Positions 41,889-50,323 are shown, counted from the stretch's first letter. The stretch is DNA of 64,000 bases from Intestinimonas massiliensis (ex Afouda et al. 2020) (GCF_900626285.1 NZ_LR131147.1:1-64000), one strand, 5' to 3'. The notes: generated from the sequence alone by a model not told the origin. Numbers and translations: made by a program.

Positions 41889-42239
41889 TTGCTGACACAG
41901 ATTGCGGGCGGAATGCTGACCCAGAGTGGAGCTGCGGGCGGCAGCATGAGCATGATCATCATGATCGTGGTCATGATTGCGATTTTCTACTTCCTGCTTA
42001 TCCGTCCCGAAAACAAGAAGAAGAAAGCGGCAGCCAAGATGCGTTCCGAGCTGGCGGTGGGAGATCAGATCACTACCATCGGCGGTATCGTAGGTACGAT
42101 CTGTGCTGTGAAGGAAGACACCATCGTGATCGAGACCAGCGCTGACCGGGTCCGCATTGAGTTCACCAAGTGGGCCGTTTCCACCAAGGGCACTCAGGCC
42201 GTGGAGGATGGCGCCGGTGAGACCAAGGACAAAAAGTAA
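41889..42239 (+). CDS. yajC: Preprotein translocase subunit YajC
   Basis: A small membrane protein accessory to SecDF. One membrane helix (about residues 20-40) is followed by the conserved LLIRPENKKKKAAAKMRSELAVGD and a short beta domain with GIVGTI. It starts at TTG behind CGGAGGGGATC. At 116 residues it is the usual size. The secDF genes do not follow here; the next genes are the TIGR04086 protein and the SCIFF pair, an order seen in other Clostridia. Confidence 0.92.
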   Translation: MLTQIAGGMLTQSGAAGGSMSMIIMIVVMIAIFYFLLIRPENKKKKAAAKMRSELAVGDQITTIGGIVGTICAVKEDTIVIETSADRVRIEFTKWAVSTKGTQAVEDGAGETKDKK

Positions 42240-42248
42240 GACATAAGA

Positions 42249-42303
42249 ATGCCCTCCCTGCATAGGTTTCAAGTAGGAACCGATGGCAAGGGAGGGTATT
42301 TTT
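42249..42303 (+). promoter_or_regulatory. Hairpin that pairs the TIGR04086 gene's Shine-Dalgarno and resembles a terminator
   Basis: ATGCCCTCCCT (42249-42259) pairs with AGGGAGGGTAT (42289-42299) over 11 positions with one G-U. The 3' arm contains the Shine-Dalgarno GGGAGGG and runs directly into T's and the ATG at 42304. Confidence 0.65.
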
Positions 42304-42729
42304 ATGCGGAAAAGAGAGGAAGACCAGAGTGCCCGCCTCATCCGCTGCGGATTGGGAATCCTGCTGGGCGGGGTGATGGCGCTGGCGATCTGCTGCTTGT
42401 TCCTGCTGGGGGCCTCTGTGGCCATTTCCAGCGGGTTTGGCGGGGAAGCGCTGATGTACCAGCTCACCATTGTGGGGTGCGTGCTGGGCGGTTTCGGCGG
42501 CGGCCTGTTTGCCGCAAAGCGGTGCGGCGGTGCGCTGCTCACGGGCCTGGCGGTTGGGGCCGTCCTGTTTCTGCTGCTGCTCACCATTGGAGCACTGTTC
42601 TTTGAGACTATGGAGCTGGAAGCGGGAGGGATTGGCCTGCTGTGCGGCGGCTTGTGCGGCGGGGCGGCGGCGGGCCTGCTGAACGGCGGAAAAGGGAAAC
42701 CATCCCGGAAAAAACATAGAAAACGTTGA
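42304..42729 (+). CDS. TIGR04086 family membrane protein
   Basis: A 141-residue membrane protein with four hydrophobic segments and a basic N-terminus (MRKREEDQSARLIRCG). The Gly-rich, glycine-zipper-like segments and position between yajC and the SCIFF peptide gene match the TIGR04086 family, whose function is not known. The Shine-Dalgarno sits in a hairpin (42249-42299). The stop codon overlaps the -35 box of the scfA promoter. Confidence 0.8.
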   Translation: MRKREEDQSARLIRCGLGILLGGVMALAICCLFLLGASVAISSGFGGEALMYQLTIVGCVLGGFGGGLFAAKRCGGALLTGLAVGAVLFLLLLTIGALFFETMELEAGGIGLLCGGLCGGAAAGLLNGGKGKPSRKKHRKR

Positions 42730-42754
42730 AATCCGCCTGCCTGTATGCTATAAT
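42726..42754 (+). promoter_or_regulatory. Promoter of the SCIFF peptide gene
   Basis: TTGAAA (42726-42731), a 17-base spacer and TATAAT (42749-42754). Confidence 0.8.
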
Positions 42755-42787
42755 AGCTTAAACCTTTGTTTGGGGAGGGAAATCGAA

Positions 42788-42928
42788 ATGAAGCATGTTA
42801 AGACGCTCAACGGCGCGACTTTGAAGAAGAGCGCCGCCCACGGCGGCTGCGGCGAGTGCCAGACCTCCTGCCAGTCCGCCTGTAAGACCTCTTGCACCGT
42901 GGCCAACCAGAAGTGCGAGAACCAGTAA
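42788..42928 (+). CDS. scfA: SCIFF six-cysteine ranthipeptide precursor
   Basis: A 46-residue precursor peptide, too short for many gene callers. It opens MKHVKTLNGATLKKSAAHGG and then holds six cysteines (C21, C24, C28, C32, C36, C43), the hallmark of the 'six Cys in forty-five residues' family of Clostridia. The radical SAM enzyme encoded next crosslinks a cysteine to a neighbouring residue through a thioether. Behind GGGGAGGG, with its own promoter and a hairpin after the stop that likely makes the peptide gene more strongly expressed than the enzyme. Its biological role is unsettled. Confidence 0.97.
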   Translation: MKHVKTLNGATLKKSAAHGGCGECQTSCQSACKTSCTVANQKCENQ

Positions 42929-42944
42929 AAAACACAGGGGAAAG

Positions 42945-42968
42945 GGTGGGTGAACAGCCCACCTTTTT
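42945..42968 (+). terminator. Attenuating hairpin between scfA and scfB
   Basis: GGTGGG (42945-42950) pairs with CCCACC (42958-42963), followed by five T residues. The short stem suggests partial termination, giving more scfA than scfB transcript. Confidence 0.7.
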
Positions 42969-42994
42969 CTATGCCCTGAGGAAGGAATAAAGTT

Positions 42995-44374
42995 ATGGTA
43001 CATACCTTTCGCTGCCTCGGCGTCAATGTCGCCGTGGATGTAAACAGCGGCGCCGTCCATGTGCTGGACGGGCTGATGTACGACCTGCTTACTGCCCTGG
43101 CGGAGCGGGATGAGAACGGAGCGCTTCTGGGCGGTCCGCTGCCGGCAGAGCTGACAGCGCTGCTGCCCCAGTATGAGCCTGCTGCCCTGCAGGACGCCTG
43201 GGAAGAACTGGGCGAACTGAAGAAGGGCGGCCTCCTGTTCGAGGAGGACGACTACATTGACCGGGAGAAGGCGGCCTCTATGCAGCAGCAGGCCCTGGTG
43301 AAGGCCCTGTGCCTCCATGTCTCCCACGACTGCAACCTGCGGTGCAAGTACTGCTTTGCCTCCACCGGCGATTTCGGCACCGGCAAGCGGATGACCATGG
43401 ATGTGGAGACCGCCAAAAAGGCCATCGATTTCGTGATCGCCAAGTCGGGCAACCGCCGCAACATCGAGGTGGACTTCTTCGGCGGTGAGCCGCTGATGGC
43501 CATGGATACCGTCAAGGCCACCGTGGAGTACGCCCGCTCCATCGAGAAAGAGCACAACAAGTGTTTCCGCTTCACCATTACCACCAACGGCGTGCTGCTC
43601 AATGACGAGAATATCGAGTACATCAACCGGGAGATGTCCAACGCGGTGCTCTCCCTGGACGGCCGGAAGGAGGTCAACGACGACCTGCGTCCTACCGTCA
43701 ACGGCAAGGGCTCCTATGATGTCATCGTGCCCAAGTTCAAAAAGCTGATCGAGGGACGGGGCACCAAGGACTACTATCTCCGGGGTACCTTTACCCGGTT
43801 CCATAAGGACTTTGCTGAGGACGTGAAGGCTCTGGCCGCCATCGGCAAGAACGTATCCGTGGAGCCGGTGGTAGGGAAGGAGGACGACCCCTACGCCCTC
43901 CAGGAGGCCGATCTGCCTGAGCTGAAGGCGGAGTATGAGCGGCTGGCAGAGTATCTGAAGGACCACCCGGAGACCAACTTCTTCCACTTCAACGTGGACC
44001 TGGCCCAGGGCCCCTGCGTTATCAAGCGGCTGCGGGGCTGCGGGGCCGGCTGCGAGTATGTGGCGGTCACCCCTGATGGAGACATCTACCCCTGCCACCA
44101 GTTCGTGGGCAATGAGGCATATAAGCTGGGCAACGTGTACGACGGTACCTTCAACAAGGATCTGTCCGGCCAGTTTGCTGCCCTGAACATCTACACCAGG
44201 GAGGAGTGCTCCCGCTGCTGGGCCCGGTTCTACTGCTCCGGCGGCTGCTCCGCTTCCAACCTGCTTGTCAACGGCGACATAAAGCATCCCCATAAAGTGG
44301 GCTGTGAACTGGAGCGCAAGCGGCTGGAATGTGCCATTGCCCTCCGGGCGATCGCCGCCGGCATGGCAGACTGA
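42995..44374 (+). CDS. scfB: SCIFF maturase: radical SAM/SPASM thioether-forming enzyme
   Basis: A 459-residue radical SAM peptide maturase. A precursor-recognition-like N-terminal domain (about 1-100) is followed by the CX3CX2C cluster motif at C113, C117 and C120 (HDCNLRCKYCF), then a TIM-barrel core with VDFFGGEPLM. The C-terminal SPASM domain holds further cysteines (CGAGCEYVAVTPDGDIYPCHQF and CSRCWARFYCSGGC) for two auxiliary clusters. Its length and motifs match the SCIFF maturase family, and the precursor gene lies 66 bases upstream. An intrinsic terminator follows. Confidence 0.97.
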   Translation: MVHTFRCLGVNVAVDVNSGAVHVLDGLMYDLLTALAERDENGALLGGPLPAELTALLPQYEPAALQDAWEELGELKKGGLLFEEDDYIDREKAASMQQQALVKALCLHVSHDCNLRCKYCFASTGDFGTGKRMTMDVETAKKAIDFVIAKSGNRRNIEVDFFGGEPLMAMDTVKATVEYARSIEKEHNKCFRFTITTNGVLLNDENIEYINREMSNAVLSLDGRKEVNDDLRPTVNGKGSYDVIVPKFKKLIEGRGTKDYYLRGTFTRFHKDFAEDVKALAAIGKNVSVEPVVGKEDDPYALQEADLPELKAEYERLAEYLKDHPETNFFHFNVDLAQGPCVIKRLRGCGAGCEYVAVTPDGDIYPCHQFVGNEAYKLGNVYDGTFNKDLSGQFAALNIYTREECSRCWARFYCSGGCSASNLLVNGDIKHPHKVGCELERKRLECAIALRAIAAGMAD

Positions 44375-44470
44375 CCTATACAGAATGTAATTATACAAAG
44401 TGTAATCACCCTGCGGGCCGGAAGCCATATCTGTGCCATGAAAACGGGTTGATACACCAGATATTGAGGG

Positions 44471-44502
44471 AAAAACGGCACGGCTGACGCTGTGCCGTTT
44501 TT
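44471..44502 (+). terminator. Rho-independent terminator after scfB
   Basis: AAAAACGGCAC pairs with GTGCCGTTTTT around a 10-nt loop, with further T's (CTTCTTTT) beyond. Confidence 0.85.
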
Positions 44503-44584
44503 CTTCTTTTACATAGTTTACATAAATAAGTAAACATAATACTTCGGCATAATAGACAAAATTCATCTTTTTCTTTGAGAGTTC
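44503..44584. other. AT-rich spacer before the spoIIM-like gene
   Basis: This stretch is unusually AT-rich for the window and holds no convincing reading frame. The spoIIM-like promoter begins just after it. The part before the terminator (44375-44470) has two TGTAAT repeats (about 44386 and 44400) of unknown meaning. Confidence 0.4.
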
Positions 44585-44613
44585 TTGCACAAGAGCCGCC
44601 GGTAAGATATAGT
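44585..44613 (+). promoter_or_regulatory. Promoter of the spoIIM-like gene
   Basis: TTGCAC (44585-44590), a 17-base spacer and TATAGT (44608-44613). A sporulation sigma could be involved instead; I see no clear match. Confidence 0.6.
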
Positions 44614-44685
44614 AATATAAAATTGGGTGTGCTTTCTGGTTCTTGCCTCACTGGTACAGTCATAGACTGCCTGGGGGTGAGGCGC

Positions 44686-45318
44686 ATGCGCAAAGCTGTG
44701 GGAGGCACCTGGAGCGTACCGGAGGAGCGGATCTTACCCGCTCTGATTATCGTATCGGCCAGCTTTTTGCTGGGCGGTCTGGCGGGCTGTCTCATGTCCA
44801 CCTTCGTGGGCGGGGCCGGGCAGGAAAGCCTGAGAGCATATCTGGAGTCCTTCCTCAGCATGGCTCAGAACGGCGGCGCTGCTGCGCCGGCCCTGACGGT
44901 TCAGCTGTGGGACATCCTGCGCTGGCCGGTGCTGGCGCTGCTGCTGGGTTTTACGGCACTGGGAGTGCTGGGAATGCCCCTTCTCTTCGCGGTGCGCGGT
45001 TTTTTGCTGGCGTTTTCCATCGCCGCCTTTGTGCGGATTTTTGGCAGCGCCGGGTGTCTGCTTGCCTTTCTGATCTTCGGGGTAAGCGGTGGCTTCTCGG
45101 TTCCGGCGCTGTTTGTGCTGGGTGTACAGGGCCTGGGCGCGGCGCGGACACTGGCCAGCCGCTTTTTGGGAGAAGGCAAAGCGCCGTCTCCCTATGGAAG
45201 AGCTTACTTTCTGCGCTGCGGCGGCTGTGCGGCCGCGTTGTGTGTGTGTGTTGTTTTGGAACGCTTTGCCGTGCCTGCCTTGGTTTCGGGGGCGGCCGGT
45301 ATGATATTGGGCGGATAG
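44686..45318 (+). CDS. spoIIM: Stage II sporulation protein M-like membrane protein
   Basis: A 210-residue membrane protein with about five hydrophobic segments. The arrangement (FLLGGLAGCLMSTF early, then LRWPVLALLLGFTALGVLGMPLL, RGFLLAFSIAAFVRIFG and the late GFSVPALFVLGVQG) matches SpoIIM of the engulfment DMP complex. It lies immediately upstream of xerD; B. subtilis has spoIIM near its xerD homologue as well. I chose the ATG at 44686 behind GGGGGTGAGG. No spoIIP is seen in the window; the SpoIID-like gene is at 32254. Confidence 0.82.
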   Translation: MRKAVGGTWSVPEERILPALIIVSASFLLGGLAGCLMSTFVGGAGQESLRAYLESFLSMAQNGGAAAPALTVQLWDILRWPVLALLLGFTALGVLGMPLLFAVRGFLLAFSIAAFVRIFGSAGCLLAFLIFGVSGGFSVPALFVLGVQGLGAARTLASRFLGEGKAPSPYGRAYFLRCGGCAAALCVCVVLERFAVPALVSGAAGMILGG

Positions 45319-45344
45319 AGAAACGTGAGAAGGTGTTGGATGGA

Positions 45345-46223
45345 ATGGAGTATCTGGCAGAATATGAACGGTACTTGAAAGAGGAGAAAAAGGCTCTGCC
45401 CAATACGCTCAGTTCCTATTTGCGGGACATCCGGCAATACCTGACCTGGCTGGAGGGGGAGGGCCTGACCCCGGAGCAGGCGGCTCAGAGCGATGTGGAG
45501 GGATATATCCGCAGCCTGAGCGCAAAGGGAAAATCCGCCGCCACAGTGACCCGTTCACTGGCATCATTGAAGTCATTTTATACATATCTGATGGGGGAGG
45601 GCGTGGTGATCGTCAATCCGGCCAAAGGGCTGACCCCTGCCAAGGTAGAGCGCAAGCTGCCTCACATTCTTACCGCAAAAGAGGTGGAGCTGTTCCTGGA
45701 GCAGCCGGATGCCTCCGACGCCAAGGGCTGCCGGGACCGGGCCATGCTGGAGCTGCTGTACGCCACCGGCATCCGGGTCTCTGAGCTCATCGGGCTGGAT
45801 CTGGACAACATCAACCTCTCCGCCGGCTTTATCCGGTGCGCCAGCCACGGCAAGGAACGGATCATCCCCCTGTATCCCGCCGCCATAAGAGCGCTCCAGG
45901 ATTATCTGGACCATGTCCGGCCCCAGGTCATCGAGCACCCGGACGAGAAGGCGCTGTTCGTCAACATGAACGGGGAGCGGATGAGCCGTCAGGGGTTCTG
46001 GAAGATCATCAAGCACTATCAGGAGACGGCGGGGATCCAGAAGGACATCACACCCCACACCCTGCGCCACTCCTTCGCCGCCCATCTGCTGGAAAACGGG
46101 GCGGATCTCCACTCCATCCAGGAGATGCTGGGGCATGCCGATATTTCCTCCACTCAGATCTATGCCCAACTGGTCAATCAGAAGCTGAAAGACGTATATA
46201 ACAAGGCCCATCCAAGAGCCTGA
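45345..46223 (+). CDS. xerD: Tyrosine recombinase XerD
   Basis: A site-specific recombinase of 292 residues that resolves chromosome dimers at dif with XerC. N-terminal SAM-like domain (YERYLKEEKKALPNTLSSYLRDI), then the catalytic residues: Arg in TGIRVSELIGL, HxxR in HTLRHSFAAHLL, and the His/Tyr block LGHADISSTQIYAQ. The ATG of MEYLAEYER lies behind GAAGGTG. A longer frame reaches back into the spoIIM-like gene without a start signal. It closes with a strong terminator. Confidence 0.95.
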   Translation: MEYLAEYERYLKEEKKALPNTLSSYLRDIRQYLTWLEGEGLTPEQAAQSDVEGYIRSLSAKGKSAATVTRSLASLKSFYTYLMGEGVVIVNPAKGLTPAKVERKLPHILTAKEVELFLEQPDASDAKGCRDRAMLELLYATGIRVSELIGLDLDNINLSAGFIRCASHGKERIIPLYPAAIRALQDYLDHVRPQVIEHPDEKALFVNMNGERMSRQGFWKIIKHYQETAGIQKDITPHTLRHSFAAHLLENGADLHSIQEMLGHADISSTQIYAQLVNQKLKDVYNKAHPRA

Positions 46224-46225
46224 AA

Positions 46226-46261
46226 AGAGAGCCGGGACGCTGTGGTCCCGGCTCTCTTTTG
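46226..46261 (+). terminator. Rho-independent terminator after xerD
   Basis: AGAGAGCCGGGAC (46226-46238) pairs with GTCCCGGCTCTCT (46245-46257), followed by T's. Confidence 0.9.
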
Positions 46262-46265
46262 CGTC

Positions 46266-46294
46266 TTGCGCCGGATAAAAGGCCGTGGTAAAAT
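46266..46294 (+). promoter_or_regulatory. Promoter of ruvCAB
   Basis: TTGCGC (46266-46271), a 17-base spacer and TAAAAT (46289-46294). Confidence 0.65.
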
Positions 46295-46329
46295 AAACTT
46301 TGTATGGACATTGGAAGGGAGCCGAGATA

Positions 46330-46863
46330 ATGCTGATTTTGGGGATCGATCCCGGCTTTGCCATTGTGGGCTTCGGCCTGGTGGAGGCCGCCGCCGGCAG
46401 GCAGCGGTTGGTGCAGTGCGGCGCCATCACAACCCCGGCGGGAGAGCGTCTGCCCGCCCGCCTGAAGCAGATCGCTGATGACATGGATCTGCTGCTGGAG
46501 CAGTTTAAGCCGGAGGCCATGGCCATTGAGGAGCTGTTCTTCAACAACAATATCACCACCGGCATCGGTGTGGCCCAGGCCAGAGGGGTGCTTCTCCTGG
46601 CAGCGGAGCGCCGGGGTGTGCCCATCTATGAGTATTCCCCCAGCCAGGTGAAGCAGGCAGTGGTGGGCTACGGCAAGGCGGAAAAACGGCAGGTCATGGA
46701 CATGACCAAACGGATCTTGAATCTGAAATCCGTGCCCAAGCCGGATGACGCCGCCGATGCGGTGGCCATCGCCCTGTGCCACGCCCGGTCCTTTACCTCC
46801 CGCCTGCAGAGCCCTGACGCCGCACGGCCGGGCAGCGGACGGTACGCGGTACATCAAGACTAG
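46330..46863 (+). CDS. ruvC: Crossover junction endodeoxyribonuclease RuvC
   Basis: Resolves Holliday junctions in complex with RuvAB. Acidic catalytic residues fall in LGIDPGFAIVGFGLVE (residues 4-19), IEELFFNNNITTGIGVAQARG and the final DAADAVAIALCHA. The 177-residue length is typical. The start ATG (MLILGIDPG) follows GGGAGCCGAGAT; an ATG 30 bases upstream lacks a site. ruvA follows after 11 bases. Confidence 0.96.
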   Translation: MLILGIDPGFAIVGFGLVEAAAGRQRLVQCGAITTPAGERLPARLKQIADDMDLLLEQFKPEAMAIEELFFNNNITTGIGVAQARGVLLLAAERRGVPIYEYSPSQVKQAVVGYGKAEKRQVMDMTKRILNLKSVPKPDDAADAVAIALCHARSFTSRLQSPDAARPGSGRYAVHQD

Positions 46864-46874
46864 GAGTTTATGGT

Positions 46875-47480
46875 ATGTTTTACTATGTGAATGGGACGGT
46901 GGCCCACACCGCGCCCTATCTGGCGGTTATCGACTGCGGTGGAGTGGGCTACGCCTGCCGCACCACCAACAACACCCTCGCCCGACTGAAAAAAGGGGAG
47001 CGCGCCAAGCTCTACACCTATCTGAATGTCCGGGAGGACGCCATGGAGCTCTACGGCTTTGCCACTGAAAACGAGCTCAACTGCTTCCAACTGCTCATCT
47101 CGGTGTCCGGTGTGGGACCCAAGGCGGCCATCTCCATCCTGTCCGCCGCCACCCCGGAATCCCTGGCTATGAGCATCATTACCGGGGACGAGAAAGCGCT
47201 CACCGTGGCCCAGGGCATCGGCAAAAAGATTGCCCAGCGCATCATCCTGGAGCTGAAAGATAAGCTGGCCAAGGGCCAGATCAGCCCGGGCGGGGAGGCC
47301 TACGGCGGCACCGGTGTCACCGTGATCCCGGAGAACAAATCCTCCGAGGCTGCCGCCGCCCTGGCGGTGCTGGGCTATTCCCAGACCGAGATCGGTATGG
47401 CCCTGAAGGGGATCGACCTGGAAGCCCTGAGCCTGGAGCAGATCATCAAGCAGGCCCTGAAAAAGATGATGAAGGCCTAA
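46875..47480 (+). CDS. ruvA: Holliday junction branch migration protein RuvA
   Basis: A tetrameric junction-binding protein of 201 residues: OB fold (VIDCGGVGYACRTT), paired helix-hairpin-helix region (SGVGPKAAISILSA and AQGIGKKIAQRIILELKDK), and a C-terminal RuvB-binding helical domain. Part of ruvC-ruvA-ruvB. Confidence 0.97.
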   Translation: MFYYVNGTVAHTAPYLAVIDCGGVGYACRTTNNTLARLKKGERAKLYTYLNVREDAMELYGFATENELNCFQLLISVSGVGPKAAISILSAATPESLAMSIITGDEKALTVAQGIGKKIAQRIILELKDKLAKGQISPGGEAYGGTGVTVIPENKSSEAAAALAVLGYSQTEIGMALKGIDLEALSLEQIIKQALKKMMKA

Positions 47481-47517
47481 GTGCATTTGTACCAGCTTCT
47501 AAAAAGGAAGTGAGACT

Positions 47518-48573
47518 TTGAGCATCGCGTTTTCTGAGGACGGATTTGAGACCGAAGAGCCTCTGGTGACCACATCCCTGACGCGGGACGATGAAAACGA
47601 GGGGTCCTTGCGCCCCAAGACCTTGAATGAATACATCGGCCAGGAGAAGGCCAAGGGCAACCTGGAGGTATTTATCCAGGCGGCCAAAATGCGCAATGAG
47701 CCCCTGGACCACGTCCTGCTCCACGGCCCTCCGGGCCTGGGCAAGACCACCCTCTCCAACATCATCGCCAATGAGATGGGAGTCAACATCCGTATCACCT
47801 CCGGCCCCGCCATCGAGAAGCCGGGGGACCTGGCGGCCCTGCTCACCAATCTGAACGAGAACGACATCCTGTTTGTGGATGAGATCCACCGGCTCAACCG
47901 GTCGGTGGAGGAGATCCTGTATCCCGCTATGGAGGATTTTGCCATCGACATCATCATCGGCAAAGGGCCGTCCGCCAACTCCATCCGGCTGGACCTGCCC
48001 AAGTTCACGCTCATCGGTGCCACCACCCGGGCGGGCCAGCTGTCGGCTCCTCTGCGGGACCGGTTTGGCGTGACCCTGCGGCTGGAGCTCTATACCCCGG
48101 AGGAACTGGCCCTCATCGTCACCCGCTCGGCGGGTATTCTGGATGTGCCCATCGAGGCCGACGGTGCCATGGAGATCGCCAAGCGCAGCCGGGGTACTCC
48201 CCGGATCGCCAACCGGATGCTGCGCCGTGTCCGTGACTTCGCTCAGGTGAAAGCGGGAGGCGTCATCACCCGGGAGGTGGCGGATGCCGCCCTTACCGCT
48301 CTGGAGGTGGACCACCTGGGGCTGGACGCCATCGACCGGCGGATGCTCTCCAGCATCATTCAGCACTACGGCGGCGGGCCGGTGGGCCTGGAGACCCTGG
48401 CAGCTACCATCAACGAGGAGGCCGTCACGCTGGAGGATGTGTATGAGCCCTATCTGATGCAGATGGGCTTCCTTACCCGTACCCCCCGCGGCCGGTGCGT
48501 CACCCGGCGGGCCTATGAGCATCTGGGCCTGCCTGTCCCCGGCGGGACCGGCATGGAACAGCTCAGCCTGTAG
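47518..48573 (+). CDS. ruvB: Holliday junction branch migration helicase RuvB
   Basis: A hexameric AAA+ motor of 351 residues. Walker A GPPGLGKT at residues 70-77, Walker B FVDEIHRLNR near 119, sensor 1 GATTRAGQLS, and an arginine finger near 180. A winged-helix domain with TPRGRCVTRRAYEHLG closes it. It starts at TTG behind GGAAGTGAG, with codon use like its neighbours. The last of the ruvCAB set. Confidence 0.97.
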   Translation: MSIAFSEDGFETEEPLVTTSLTRDDENEGSLRPKTLNEYIGQEKAKGNLEVFIQAAKMRNEPLDHVLLHGPPGLGKTTLSNIIANEMGVNIRITSGPAIEKPGDLAALLTNLNENDILFVDEIHRLNRSVEEILYPAMEDFAIDIIIGKGPSANSIRLDLPKFTLIGATTRAGQLSAPLRDRFGVTLRLELYTPEELALIVTRSAGILDVPIEADGAMEIAKRSRGTPRIANRMLRRVRDFAQVKAGGVITREVADAALTALEVDHLGLDAIDRRMLSSIIQHYGGGPVGLETLAATINEEAVTLEDVYEPYLMQMGFLTRTPRGRCVTRRAYEHLGLPVPGGTGMEQLSL

Positions 48574-48586
48574 GGAGGGGTAATTT

Positions 48587-48964
48587 ATGGGCTTCTGGAT
48601 CTTCTGCCTGGCCATGAATCTGCTGCTGCCCGTTATCATGCTGGTTTTTGGCAGGCTTTTTCAGAAGAAACCGCCCCGGCAGATCAACGGCCTTTACGGC
48701 TACCGCACCGCCTGGTCCATGAAGAGCCAGGAAACCTGGAATTTTGCCCACAAACTCTGCGGCAGGCTGTGGTTCCGGCTGGGACTGATCCTGCTGCCGG
48801 TGAGCGTCTGCGCCATGCTGCCCGCCCTGGGCCGGAGCGTGGATGCGGTGGGCATCTGGTGCTGCGTGGTGGAAGGCGTGCAGCTGGTGGTGCTGATCGG
48901 CAGTATTATCCCGGTGGAACGGGCGTTAAAACGAACTTTTGATGACTTCGGAAGAAAGAGGTAA
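48587..48964 (+). CDS. SdpI family membrane protein
   Basis: A 125-residue membrane protein with three hydrophobic segments. The conserved block NGLYGYRTAWSMKSQETWNFAHK (about residues 38-60) is the SdpI/YhfL family core. Bacillus SdpI gives immunity to the SdpC toxin, but most relatives of this short type have no assigned role, and there is no sdpC-like gene here. It sits 13 bases after ruvB and six before glmM. Confidence 0.85.
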   Translation: MGFWIFCLAMNLLLPVIMLVFGRLFQKKPPRQINGLYGYRTAWSMKSQETWNFAHKLCGRLWFRLGLILLPVSVCAMLPALGRSVDAVGIWCCVVEGVQLVVLIGSIIPVERALKRTFDDFGRKR

Positions 48965-48970
48965 TAAAAT

Positions 48971-50323
48971 ATGGGTAAACTGTTTGGAACCGACGGTATC
49001 CGCGGGGTAGTCAACGCCGGCCTGGACGCGGAACTGGCATTTCAGGTGGGCTTGGCCGCCGCCTATGTGATGAAGCAGGCGAAAGGAGAGGGACAGCCCC
49101 GCTTTGCCATCGGCAAGGACACCCGCATCTCCTCTGACCTGCTGGAGGGGGCACTGATCGCCGGACTGTGCTCTGCCGGGGCTGATGTGCTCCATCTGGG
49201 CGTGATCCCGACCCCCGGCGTGGCCTGGGTGACGGTGGACAGCGGCTGCGACGCCGGCATCGTTATCTCCGCTTCCCATAACCCCTTTGAGCACAACGGC
49301 ATCAAGATCTTCAACGGCCAGGGCTTCAAGCTGTCCGATGAGCTGGAAGGGAAGATCGAGGACATCATCCTCAACAAGGTGCCGGTGCCCCGCAAGACCG
49401 CCGGCGACATCGGCCGGGTGGTGTACGCCGACCGGAAGGAGAGCCAGGACTACATCGACCACCTGGTCTCCACCATTGATTCTGACCTGTCCGGCCTGAA
49501 GATCCTGGTGGATTGCGCCAACGGCGCTTCCTCTGCCACCGCCGGGCGGCTGTTCGACCGGTTTGAAGATCTCCACGCCGACATCATCAATGCCGACCCC
49601 GACGGCGTCAACATCAATAACGGCTGTGGCTCCACCCATCTGGACAGCCTGAAGTCCATGGTGACGGCAGGCAAGTACGATCTGGGCATCGCCTTTGACG
49701 GAGATGCTGACCGCTGCCTGATGGTAGACGAGACCGGTGAGGAGATCGACGGGGACCAGGTCATCGCCGCCTGCGGTCTGGAGCTGATGGGGAGAGGCCA
49801 GCTGCCCGGCAACGCCATCGTGGGTACGGTCATGAGCAACCTGGGCCTGCACGTCTTCTGCCGGGAGCACAACATGGAGCTGTTCTGCACCGCCGTGGGT
49901 GACCGGAACGTGCTGGAGAAGATGGAGGAGAGCGGCTATGTGCTGGGCGGCGAGCAGTCCGGCCACACCATTTTCCGGAAGTACGCCACCACCGGCGACG
50001 GCCAGCTCACCGCCCTGCAGTTCCTGTCCCTGCTCCACCGCTCCGGGAAGAAGGCCTCCCAGCTGGTGGAGGCCTGCAGGCGGTATCCCCAGGTGCTCAT
50101 CAATGTGCCTGTGGCCGACAAAGCCAAGAAGGAGGCCATCATGGCCGCTCAGGAGATCAAAGACGCCGTGGCAGAGCAGGAGGCCATCCTGGCCGATTCC
50201 GGCCGGGTGCTGGTGCGCCCCTCCGGCACCGAGGCCCTGATCCGGGTTATGGTAGAGGCCAGCAGTCAGACGGATGCACAGAAAATTGCAGAGCTCTTGG
50301 CAAATGTCATAAAAAAATACTGA
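48971..50323 (+). CDS. glmM: Phosphoglucosamine mutase
   Basis: Converts glucosamine 6-phosphate to glucosamine 1-phosphate for UDP-GlcNAc and wall synthesis. The phosphoserine loop is SASHNPFEHNG (S102), the Mg site DGDADR lies near residue 243, and the phosphate-binding RPSGTEALIRVMVE near residue 416 is intact. The 450-residue length is standard. The start ATG (MGKLFGTDG) follows AAGAGGTAATAAAAT. Confidence 0.97.
   Translation: MGKLFGTDGIRGVVNAGLDAELAFQVGLAAAYVMKQAKGEGQPRFAIGKDTRISSDLLEGALIAGLCSAGADVLHLGVIPTPGVAWVTVDSGCDAGIVISASHNPFEHNGIKIFNGQGFKLSDELEGKIEDIILNKVPVPRKTAGDIGRVVYADRKESQDYIDHLVSTIDSDLSGLKILVDCANGASSATAGRLFDRFEDLHADIINADPDGVNINNGCGSTHLDSLKSMVTAGKYDLGIAFDGDADRCLMVDETGEEIDGDQVIAACGLELMGRGQLPGNAIVGTVMSNLGLHVFCREHNMELFCTAVGDRNVLEKMEESGYVLGGEQSGHTIFRKYATTGDGQLTALQFLSLLHRSGKKASQLVEACRRYPQVLINVPVADKAKKEAIMAAQEIKDAVAEQEAILADSGRVLVRPSGTEALIRVMVEASSQTDAQKIAELLANVIKKY

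Noticed and set aside
44643..45344. N-terminal extension of xerD reaching back through the spoIIM-like gene
   Set aside because: The extension has no family similarity and is the wrong frame of the spoIIM-like gene. The ATG at 45345 has a ribosome-binding site and gives the normal XerD length.
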